DNA from: JAEXZL01 sp049943125
GTDB lineage: Bacteria > Bacillota > Clostridia > Clostridiales > Clostridiaceae
Length of the DNA: 64,000 bases
Direction: 5' to 3'
Assembly: GCF_049943125.1 (NCBI RefSeq)
Contig: NZ_CP188040.1
Span: 186,001-250,000, forward strand
The position numbers and the translations under genes are program-made. Under the pieces are notes generated by a model. It had not been told where the DNA came from and ran no database searches. It saw only the letters and a program-made list of their open reading frames with translations. This document shows, piece by piece, positions 33,804 through 40,535 of the stretch. The first letter of the stretch is position 1, and each line of letters starts with the position of its first letter.

Positions 33804-33821
33804 CCGTAATATATGTTACGG
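33804..33821. promoter_or_regulatory. Candidate CRP/FNR-type operator of the DUF1858 operon
   Basis: CCGTAA and TTACGG separated by 6 bases (the dyad extends one base further on each side). The centre lies at -41.5 from the start inferred from TATAAT 33783-33778. It is not followed by a T-run on either strand, so it is not a terminator. It matches the hcp upstream palindrome at 13 of 18 positions and has the same spacing to the -10. Confidence 0.6.
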
Positions 33822-33919
33822 AAGAAAAAAATAAACATGAATATATCTTCATATTCTATTATTATAACCATAAATTTGTATTATAATAATATTATGGATT
33901 TTATAGGAGGAGATAATTT

Positions 33920-34816
33920 ATGAATTTTGACCAATTACAAAAAGTAACCCTTAAAAATGGAGAAACCTATAGCTATAGAGAAGCAGGAAGCGGAGATGAC
34001 ATTTTAATTTTGCTTCATGGAAATATGACCTCTTCCAAGCACTGGGATGTTCTCGTAGACAAGCTTTATAGTGATTTCAAAATAATTGCTCCTGATTTAA
34101 GAGGCTTTGGAGGCTCTAGCTACAACATGGAAATCAGTTCCTTAAAGGATTTTTCAGAAGACTTAAAGGAATTTGTAGATGCTCTAAATATTAAAAGCTT
34201 TTATTTAGGAGGCTGGTCCACTGGTGGTGGTGTAGCCATGCAATTTTCAGCTGATTATAAGGAATATGTGAAAAAACTAATATTAGTAGAGTCTGTAGGT
34301 ATACAGGGATACCCTATTTTAAAGAAAAATGAACTAGGACAACCCATCCAAGGTTCTCTCTTGAAGACAAAAGAAGAGATAGCTGCAGATCCAGTACAGG
34401 TTGCACCTGTTCTACAGGCATTAAAAACGAAGAATAAGGAATTCTACAGGATGGTTTGGAATGCAAGCATATATACACATAATAAACCAGAGCCTTCAAA
34501 GTATGAGGAATATTTAGAGGATATGCTAACTCAGAGAAATTTAGTGGATGTAGATTATGCCTTGGCTACCTTTAATATCTCTAATAATTTCAATGGGATT
34601 ACAGAAGGCAGTGGCGCAGTGAACTCCATAAGCTGCCCAGTTCTAATTTTTCAAGGTGATAGAGATTATGTAGTTCCGAGATATATGGGAGAAGGAATTA
34701 AAGAAAAGCTTCCTCAAAGCGAGCTTGTCATTTTAAATGATTGCGGCCACTCACCTTTAGTAGATTGTCTTGAAACCCTATCAGAAAAGATTAAGGATTT
34801 CTTAAATAACAATTAA
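33920..34816 (+). CDS. Alpha/beta hydrolase, intracellular PHA depolymerase-like
   Basis: A 298-residue alpha/beta hydrolase. The oxyanion region is LLHGNMTSSKHWD, the nucleophile elbow is GWSTGGG with a serine, the acid is in FQGDRDYVVP, and the catalytic histidine is in NDCGHSPLVD. The NMTSSKHWDVL and TKEEIAADPVQVAPVL segments match the Bacillus intracellular short-chain-length polyhydroxyalkanoate depolymerase (PhaZ) as I recall it. The enzyme would release hydroxybutyrate from storage polymer or hydrolyse a related ester. No PHA synthase gene is in the window, so the substrate is inferred. AGGAGG lies 8 bases upstream of the ATG. Confidence 0.82.
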   Translation: MNFDQLQKVTLKNGETYSYREAGSGDDILILLHGNMTSSKHWDVLVDKLYSDFKIIAPDLRGFGGSSYNMEISSLKDFSEDLKEFVDALNIKSFYLGGWSTGGGVAMQFSADYKEYVKKLILVESVGIQGYPILKKNELGQPIQGSLLKTKEEIAADPVQVAPVLQALKTKNKEFYRMVWNASIYTHNKPEPSKYEEYLEDMLTQRNLVDVDYALATFNISNNFNGITEGSGAVNSISCPVLIFQGDRDYVVPRYMGEGIKEKLPQSELVILNDCGHSPLVDCLETLSEKIKDFLNNN

Positions 34817-34901
34817 GAATAAATACAGCTTCTTTACGTTTATTAATTTCTCCATTTACACTATAATATTATTATATAAAATAATGTCTTTGGAGAGTAA
34901 A

Positions 34902-35855
34902 ATGCAGAATAAAATAAACAATATTAACGTTCCAAGACCCTCTAAAACTTTCAGAATTATAAAAGCTCCTAAACCTTTTACAAGAGCTGATGGAAGTAAA
35001 ATTAAAAATCTCACTCCTATGCAGAGAGTAATGCCCTTCTTATTTAAAACGCGGACAGAAAGCCTCATATATTCTCCTGAGTCTGTAGATTTTACTAAAG
35101 CTAGAGAATATATTAAAAATAAGAATAAAGAGCTCCCTGGACTCAATTTAGGAACCTTTCATTTGATAATAGCTGCTCTTCTAAGAACCATAGCGGAATA
35201 CCCCTACTTAAACCGCTTTATTTGTGGAAAAAGACTGTATGCTAGAAATTATATCTCTTTTTCTTTCGTGGTGCTTCAGAATATTCAGAATGGAATAGAT
35301 GAAACCAACGCAAAAGTATTCTTATCTCCGGAAGACACTATTGTGCAGGTGGTGGAAAAGGTTAATGACACCATTTCTTATTGCAGATATAACGGTGCTA
35401 AGGAAGATGATAAGCTTATGGATTTTGTAGCCAAGCTCCCCAATCCCGTAATAAGCTTAATAGTATTCTTTTTAAGAAAGCTTAACGATTGGGCTTTGCT
35501 TCCTAAAAGCTATATTGATACGGATCCCCTTTTTACCAGTGTATTCATCTCTAACCTAGGAAGCATCGGCCATGGTGCCCTAAATCATCATTTATATGAA
35601 TGGGGAACAGCTTCAATTTTCTTAACCATGGGGCGACTTACGAAAGAAGCCACTGATTCTTCCGATAGTGAAAATAACTCTAAGTGGACTCTAGATTTAA
35701 AGCTAACAGCTGATGAAAGAATTGCCTATGGCTATTATCTTGTTAAGGCCATGAAGCATTTTCAGCATCTAATCAGGCATCCAGAGCTATTAGAAAAGGC
35801 TCCTGGGAGGGTGGTTGTGGATGATGGAGTGGAAAGGGCAGAGAAGAGAGAATAG
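34902..35855 (+). CDS. E2 acyltransferase-like protein lacking the catalytic motif
   Basis: A 317-residue protein with the fold of the catalytic domain of 2-oxoacid dehydrogenase E2 / chloramphenicol acetyltransferase. Visible family segments include GTFHLIIAALLRTIAEYP and SNLGSIGHGALNHHLYEWGT. There is no lipoyl domain and no E3-binding domain. The active-site motif H-x-x-x-D-G is replaced by E-R-I-A-Y-G (residues 272-277). The ATG at 34902 is preferred over 34884 because GGAG lies 6 bases upstream. The last codons merge into a polypurine tract. It may be a structural or regulatory relative; catalysis by the usual mechanism is unlikely. Confidence 0.75.
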   Translation: MQNKINNINVPRPSKTFRIIKAPKPFTRADGSKIKNLTPMQRVMPFLFKTRTESLIYSPESVDFTKAREYIKNKNKELPGLNLGTFHLIIAALLRTIAEYPYLNRFICGKRLYARNYISFSFVVLQNIQNGIDETNAKVFLSPEDTIVQVVEKVNDTISYCRYNGAKEDDKLMDFVAKLPNPVISLIVFFLRKLNDWALLPKSYIDTDPLFTSVFISNLGSIGHGALNHHLYEWGTASIFLTMGRLTKEATDSSDSENNSKWTLDLKLTADERIAYGYYLVKAMKHFQHLIRHPELLEKAPGRVVVDDGVERAEKRE

Positions 35856-35980
35856 AGAATAGAGAAGAGAGAAAAAAGAAGAGTTAAGAGCAACTAAGAG
35901 GTAAGAGCTGAGAGCAACTACTAGGTAAGAGCTAAGAGCTAAGAGTTGAAAGGCAAAAGATAGAGCTAAGAGTTAAAAGA
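35838..35980 (+). repeat. Polypurine degenerate repeat tract 2
   Basis: Imperfect units such as TAAGAGCTAAGAGCTAAGAG and GAGCAACTAAGAGGTAAGAG, purine-rich on the plus strand. It overlaps the end of the preceding gene and runs to just before the terminator at 36042. It shares specific words with tract 1 at 29174-29370, not just base composition. Confidence 0.85.
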
Positions 35981-36041
35981 ATGGACTAATAGTTTGTATA
36001 TGTTATTTTAGAATTTTTTATAATGAGCGAAAGTGATTATA

Positions 36042-36066
36042 GGACTCCATTTTGGGGTCCTTTTTT
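36042..36066 (+). terminator. Terminator after the E2-like gene
   Basis: GGACTCCA and TGGGGTCC (one G-T pair) with a 3-4 base loop, followed by TTTTTT. The stretch between the repeat tract and this hairpin shows no gene. Confidence 0.8.
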
Positions 36067-36142
36067 AGTTGATTAAGATATGTGCAAACATCATTTGAAT
36101 ATAACCCATAATATAAAAACATTACATTTATATGGCAAAAAA

Positions 36143-36151
36143 TGGTATAAT
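36143..36151 (+). promoter_or_regulatory. Extended -10 promoter of the TIKI-like lipoprotein gene
   Basis: TGGTATAAT with TATAAT at 36146-36151; no clear -35 box. Located 73 bases before the chosen start codon. Confidence 0.5.
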
Positions 36152-36223
36152 ATTTTTAAATACAATTATCATATTTTAAATAGGCCTTGCATTATTTTTA
36201 TTTTTTTAAGAGGTGATGGATTT

Positions 36224-37327
36224 ATGAGGAGAAAAAGAAGCCTTGGATTAACCCTACTGTTAATTATGCTACTGGTGTTGACATCTTGTTCGAATGAGCC
36301 TATTCAGAGCGATAACCAACACACTCCTGGACCGCAAAAAGGACTGATATATCTGTATGGGGAATCACATGGGGAGAAAAAAATACTGGATAGAGAATTG
36401 GAATTGTGGTATAGCTACTATCATAAGGAAGGCATGAGACATTTATTTGTTGAACTTCCATACTATACTGCCGAGTTTTTGAATCTATGGTTACAATCAG
36501 ATAGCGATGACATACTAGAATCAATATATAAGGATTGGTCCGGTACCCCTTCCCATTCCCCTTATGTGAAAGAATTTTATAAGGAGATAAAAGATAAGTG
36601 TCCTGAAACAATTTTTCATGGGACAGATATTGGACACCAACACTCTACGACTGGACAACGGTATTTAAGATATCTTAAAAGTAATAACCTGGAAGACTCT
36701 GAGGAGTATCTACTGTCACATAAATCCATTGAACAGGGAGAATATTATTATAAACACTCCGACGAAGTATATCGGGAAAACATGATGGTAGAGAACTTTA
36801 TTAAGGAATATGAAAAACTAAGTGATGAAAATATTATGGGCATTTATGGCGCCGCTCACACTGGGCTAGACTCTATGAATTACACAGGCGCTGTCCCCAG
36901 TATGGCAAATCAACTAAAGGAACACTACGGAAACACCATCCATTCTGAGGATTTAACCGGACTCTCAAATAACAAGGAATTATACAAGACAAGCCTAATA
37001 ATTGACCCTTTAAGAGTAGACAAAATAAAAGTTAATAAAAAAGTCTATGAAGCATCGTATTTCGGAAAGCAGGATTTATCAGAATGGTTCAAAGATTACG
37101 CCTACAGGGAATTTTGGCGCCTGGAAAATTCCTACAATGATTTTCAGGATAATACTAAAACAGGTGATTTCCTACCCTATGACAATTATCCTATGGTTAT
37201 AGAAACAAAACAGGTCTTTGTAATAGACTATAAAAAAACAGACGGTTCTGTAATAAGAAAGTATTATCGCTCCGATGGGCGTAGATGGCAGGGTACTCCA
37301 ACTACAGAGGAATTCGGAATAAAGTGA
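36224..37327 (+). CDS. TIKI/EreA/ChaN-like lipoprotein
   Basis: A 367-residue exported lipoprotein: signal peptide with the lipobox LTSC, lipidated C22. The mature part has two G-x-x-H motifs, GESH (46-49) and GAAH (209-212), a conserved glutamate E77 in FVELPY, and HGTD at 132-135. This pattern occurs in the TIKI/TraB/EreA/ChaN superfamily of metal-dependent hydrolases and haem-binding proteins. Whether it is a protease, an esterase or a ligand-binding protein cannot be told. ATG 36224 is chosen because AGAGGTGAT precedes it and a signal peptide follows; the frame upstream is open to 36080 but has no ribosome site. Monocistronic. Confidence 0.7.
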   Translation: MRRKRSLGLTLLLIMLLVLTSCSNEPIQSDNQHTPGPQKGLIYLYGESHGEKKILDRELELWYSYYHKEGMRHLFVELPYYTAEFLNLWLQSDSDDILESIYKDWSGTPSHSPYVKEFYKEIKDKCPETIFHGTDIGHQHSTTGQRYLRYLKSNNLEDSEEYLLSHKSIEQGEYYYKHSDEVYRENMMVENFIKEYEKLSDENIMGIYGAAHTGLDSMNYTGAVPSMANQLKEHYGNTIHSEDLTGLSNNKELYKTSLIIDPLRVDKIKVNKKVYEASYFGKQDLSEWFKDYAYREFWRLENSYNDFQDNTKTGDFLPYDNYPMVIETKQVFVIDYKKTDGSVIRKYYRSDGRRWQGTPTTEEFGIK

Positions 37328-37384
37328 TTCCTATTACCTAATTAAATATTAACTGGATATAATATATAAGCTTAGAACAAACTC

Positions 37385-37424
37385 AAAAGAGCTATTCTCT
37401 GATACATATAGAATAGCTCTTTTA
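37385..37424. terminator. Bidirectional terminator
   Basis: AAAAGAGCTATTC and GAATAGCTCTTTT form a stem with flanking A and T runs; it serves the convergent lipoprotein and pyruvate kinase-like genes. Confidence 0.85.
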
Positions 37425-37439
37425 TTAAAAATATTCCTG

Positions 37440-38492
37440 TTAAGGCATATTTCTATTATAATTATATCGATTTATCATGGATACTAAAAATTCTAGGGCT
37501 TCCCTGGGATATTTACCGGTGGATACTTCTCCTGCTAGCATGAAGCCTCCTACCTTGGCTTCGATGTATCTGTATATTTCATTGATTTCAGGGAGGGATG
37601 GCAGTGGTGAATTTTTCATAGAATCTAGTACATAGGTGGCAATTATTAGAGGTTTTTGGGTTTTCTTCATATATTCAACTACATTGTTATCACAGCGAGC
37701 TATTTCTAAAAGAGGGAGTTCTGCAAATAGGTCTCCTCTGCCAAGCATTATTCCCTGGCAGTGCTTTGCTATTTCTTTTATTTTTTCTACGCCTTCTGGA
37801 CATTCTATCTTTGCCCATAGCTTAGGCTGCTTTGCTTCCTTGAGGTAAACTTTAGCTTGTTTAATAAAGCCTTTAAGTTCTAAGATAATGGCTGGGTCAT
37901 TGGTGTAGGACATGCATATTACATCTACATTATTTTGAAGTCCAAATAATATATCCTTTTTGTCTTTTAAGGATAAATTGAATTGTTCTCTTTTAAAGCC
38001 TAAAGCATTGACCCCCTTTTCTGCCCTGATAATGCCTCCTCTTTTTACTTGAGTTTTTATCACTTGTCCCTCTTCGCTGCAGCTGAGAACAGAAAACTCC
38101 ATGGTTCTATCCTTAATAAGAATTGCTTTCACATCATTAAAAGTAAATTTGCTATGAGGTGAACAAATAGGGATTATATTGAATTCCTCAGCTATAGCTC
38201 TATTGGATATATAATAGCCTTCTGTAGAAAAATATACCTCCTGCCCTTTAGAAGCAAGAAATTCCTTTGAGAACCTGTTGGATATCCTAAGCTTACTTCC
38301 CTGTAAGTCCTGTATTATATTAACCTTGGGATAATTTTTTTTAAGAAATTCCATTTGTTCTCTGGCATAAGGATAATTTTCTTCTTTTATATGTGCAAAA
38401 TTGAATCTTGCTGAGGTCATACCTCCTTGTGCTAAAACTGCTAAATCTTCTTTCCTTTTTATATTGGGACCAATTGAACATATAACTTCCAT
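37440..38492 (-). CDS. Pyruvate kinase-like protein without the regulatory C-domain
   Basis: A 350-residue homologue of pyruvate kinase; full enzymes have 470-590 residues. It retains the barrel and small B domain: R29, N31 and H34 (RFNFAH), D62/K67/R69 (QDLQGSKLR), K228 and metal ligand E230 (AKIECPEG), metal ligand D254 (GRGDLFAELP) and T286 (IATYVLDSM). The C-terminal allosteric domain is absent; the chain stops shortly after GEVSTGKYP. Most catalytic residues remain, so an unregulated or specialised phosphoenolpyruvate-dependent kinase is possible. Monocistronic. Confidence 0.82.
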   Translation of the reverse strand: MEVICSIGPNIKRKEDLAVLAQGGMTSARFNFAHIKEENYPYAREQMEFLKKNYPKVNIIQDLQGSKLRISNRFSKEFLASKGQEVYFSTEGYYISNRAIAEEFNIIPICSPHSKFTFNDVKAILIKDRTMEFSVLSCSEEGQVIKTQVKRGGIIRAEKGVNALGFKREQFNLSLKDKKDILFGLQNNVDVICMSYTNDPAIILELKGFIKQAKVYLKEAKQPKLWAKIECPEGVEKIKEIAKHCQGIMLGRGDLFAELPLLEIARCDNNVVEYMKKTQKPLIIATYVLDSMKNSPLPSLPEINEIYRYIEAKVGGFMLAGEVSTGKYPREALEFLVSMINRYNYNRNMP

Positions 38493-38623
38493 AATACTTC
38501 ACCTATTTATCACTAATTCACTTTTTAGGAGTGTTATTAATTATATGTATGAAGCTAGGAAAATTATTATCCTTTTGATAATTAATTATCTTAAAATTAG
38601 AAAACAATCTCATTGTTCTATAG

Positions 38624-39700
38624 TTAGTGATTATCCCGATATTCCGCTAAGAGGAGGTCCACCATTCTTCCATAGCTTTTCACTCCGTCCTCCTGTCTAT
38701 TTCCCTTTAAATAACTATCATTAATATTATTTGAAATCTCTTCAGCCCTTCCTTGATACTTGTCCCAAAAGTCACTATTATATTTCATATCCCTTAAAAG
38801 ACCCTGAGAATATTTATCACGAAGCTGATAATAGCTTTCTTGATCCTCTCTATACATAGCATTCATTGAATAAATAAGGGCTAGAAATACTCCAGAATAT
38901 TGAATATCCTCCTCTTCACTGAAGGAACAGACCAAATAAGCTATATAGTTTGCCTCATCCTCTCTAGCAAAGCCTCTTTGATGAGCCATCTCATGGGCTG
39001 CAGTAGAAGCCCACATAAAAGGTGGAATATTATAATTTACATTGGCTTCACCAGTATAGGGCATATACATGCCTGTGATTCCTGTATAGCTCATTAGTGG
39101 TGAAATGGCTATAGCTTTAGCACTACCATAATGTCCTGAAAACACCTTGTATTCCTTTCCAGCCTGCTTATAGCTATCCTGAAGACGTGTAAATACCTCT
39201 TTATATCCTCCAGGGACTGCTGTAACCCCTTTTTCATCCTCTACCTGCTCAGCTCTAAGAATATTGGCCCTTTCTATCAGGTGATCGCAGAGGTTATAAA
39301 GATCACTGGTAATGAAGCTATTAGAGCTATATCCTAGGGTATCACTTAAGGGCTGTCTTTGATAATTAAAGCCCCATAGCACCATAAATAAGATATATAA
39401 AATAGATAGATAGCATAATAGATTTACAAATCTATTTATAAATCTCTTTTTAAATATACCAACAACAGTTGTTACAACAAACCAAATAAGAAGAGCCACC
39501 AAAAAATAATATAATAATTCAGCTAATGAAAATGGAAGCCAGCCAGTTATCATGTTCAATGCTTCACGAATAAATTTATTAATTGTAGTAGAATAATACT
39601 TTTCCACTATTTCTGGAAGTCCCTCTAAAATAATATTTAATATATATATAACTGGAACGAGTCCAATGATAATTAGCTTTACTCTATTTTCTCTTCTCAT
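38624..39700 (-). CDS. DUF3810 membrane protein with zinc-metallopeptidase motif
   Basis: A 358-residue protein with three N-terminal spans (about 8-26, 54-75 and 91-115) and a C-terminal domain facing one side of the membrane. AAHEMAHQRG (His-Glu-x-x-His) with EDEANYIAYL 10 residues later fits a gluzincin-like zinc site; this is the DUF3810 pattern. The ATG at 39700 is preferred because AAAGGAGGG precedes it; the frame is open to 39730 but that part overlaps the ribosome site. No known substrate. Monocistronic. Confidence 0.8.
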   Translation of the reverse strand: MRRENRVKLIIIGLVPVIYILNIILEGLPEIVEKYYSTTINKFIREALNMITGWLPFSLAELLYYFLVALLIWFVVTTVVGIFKKRFINRFVNLLCYLSILYILFMVLWGFNYQRQPLSDTLGYSSNSFITSDLYNLCDHLIERANILRAEQVEDEKGVTAVPGGYKEVFTRLQDSYKQAGKEYKVFSGHYGSAKAIAISPLMSYTGITGMYMPYTGEANVNYNIPPFMWASTAAHEMAHQRGFAREDEANYIAYLVCSFSEEEDIQYSGVFLALIYSMNAMYREDQESYYQLRDKYSQGLLRDMKYNSDFWDKYQGRAEEISNNINDSYLKGNRQEDGVKSYGRMVDLLLAEYRDNH

Positions 39701-39766
39701 ATCAATCCCTCCTTTAGTACAAATTCCCATTATTTATTATAATAATATTACTTTTATAGTTATTAA

Positions 39767-39792
39767 TTGACAAGATATAATTATGGTATAAT
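39767..39792 (+). promoter_or_regulatory. Promoter of the SRAP gene
   Basis: A perfect TTGACA (39767-39772) lies only 14 bases before an extended -10, TGGTATAAT (TATAAT 39787-39792). The spacer is short, so the extended -10 may be what is used. Confidence 0.45.
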
Positions 39793-39822
39793 TAGCTAAA
39801 TACACTCAGAGGAGGGTTATTC

Positions 39823-40458
39823 ATGTGCGGAAGATTTCAGCTGGAGTTCTCCATAGAAGAGATGGATAGATATTATAGCCTCATAGGTGTTTTAGATAAT
39901 GATAAGGCGTCATCAGTTAGTACCAGGCTCAGCCCGTCGGTCCTAGATGAGGTAAAGGGTGTTAAATATCCTTCAAATCCTTCTTTAATAGTTAAGGAGA
40001 GCAGCTTAGAGATATTGCCTTGGGGCTTCCCCTTTAACAATAAGCTTATAATAAATGCCCGAGGCGAAACACTATTTGAGAAGAGGATGTATCAGAGTGC
40101 TGCCTTAGAGCAGCGATGCCTTATTCCTGCTAGCTGCTTTTTCGAGTGGAAGGATAAATCTAAGTATAATATAGCACCTAAAAAAGGTCAGTTATTTTCA
40201 ATGGCAGGAATCTATAAAAGCTTTTTGAATAAGGATGGTAGCCTTGAGGAAAGGTATGTTATTATTACAACCTCAGCCAATGAGGAAATGTCAAGAATAC
40301 ATCATAGAATGCCTGTTATCATACCAGAAAATCTGGAAAAGACTTATTTAAGCTCTAGAACCTCTCAGAAGGAAATTTTAGATTTATTAGTTCCTTTCAG
40401 CAGAGAGCTCTCTATAGTCTCCAAGGAGCCACCAGTGCAGCAGTTGAGTTTATTCTAA
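39823..40458 (+). CDS. yedK: SRAP domain protein YedK/HMCES-like
   Basis: A 211-residue protein that caps abasic sites in single-stranded DNA by a covalent link to its N-terminal cysteine. The expected residues are all visible: C2 (MCGRF, exposed after Met removal), N78 in INARGET, E108 in CFFEWK, and H160 in HHRMPVI. It shields abasic sites at replication forks from breakage. AGAGGAGG precedes the start. Monocistronic. Whether it is SOS controlled is not visible; no LexA box was recognised. Confidence 0.95.
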   Translation: MCGRFQLEFSIEEMDRYYSLIGVLDNDKASSVSTRLSPSVLDEVKGVKYPSNPSLIVKESSLEILPWGFPFNNKLIINARGETLFEKRMYQSAALEQRCLIPASCFFEWKDKSKYNIAPKKGQLFSMAGIYKSFLNKDGSLEERYVIITTSANEEMSRIHHRMPVIIPENLEKTYLSSRTSQKEILDLLVPFSRELSIVSKEPPVQQLSLF

Positions 40459-40477
40459 CTTCTATTTATTAATAAAG

Positions 40478-40530
40478 AATCCCCCATTTGCCAATGTGCA
40501 TTATATGCAATAACAAATGGGGGATTTTTG
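40478..40530. terminator. Bidirectional terminator
   Basis: AATCCCCCATTTG and CAAATGGGGGATT pair around a loop of about 23 bases with TTTTTG on the plus strand. Confidence 0.8.
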
Positions 40531-40535
40531 TATTA

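Noticed and set aside
36080..36223. Longer N-terminus for the TIKI-like lipoprotein
   Set aside because: The extension has no ribosome site, overlaps the promoter-like TGGTATAAT, and would bury the signal peptide.
38401..38724. Small plus-strand gene between the pyruvate kinase-like and DUF3810 genes
   Set aside because: It overlaps both flanking genes in antisense, starts without a ribosome site and has no family features.
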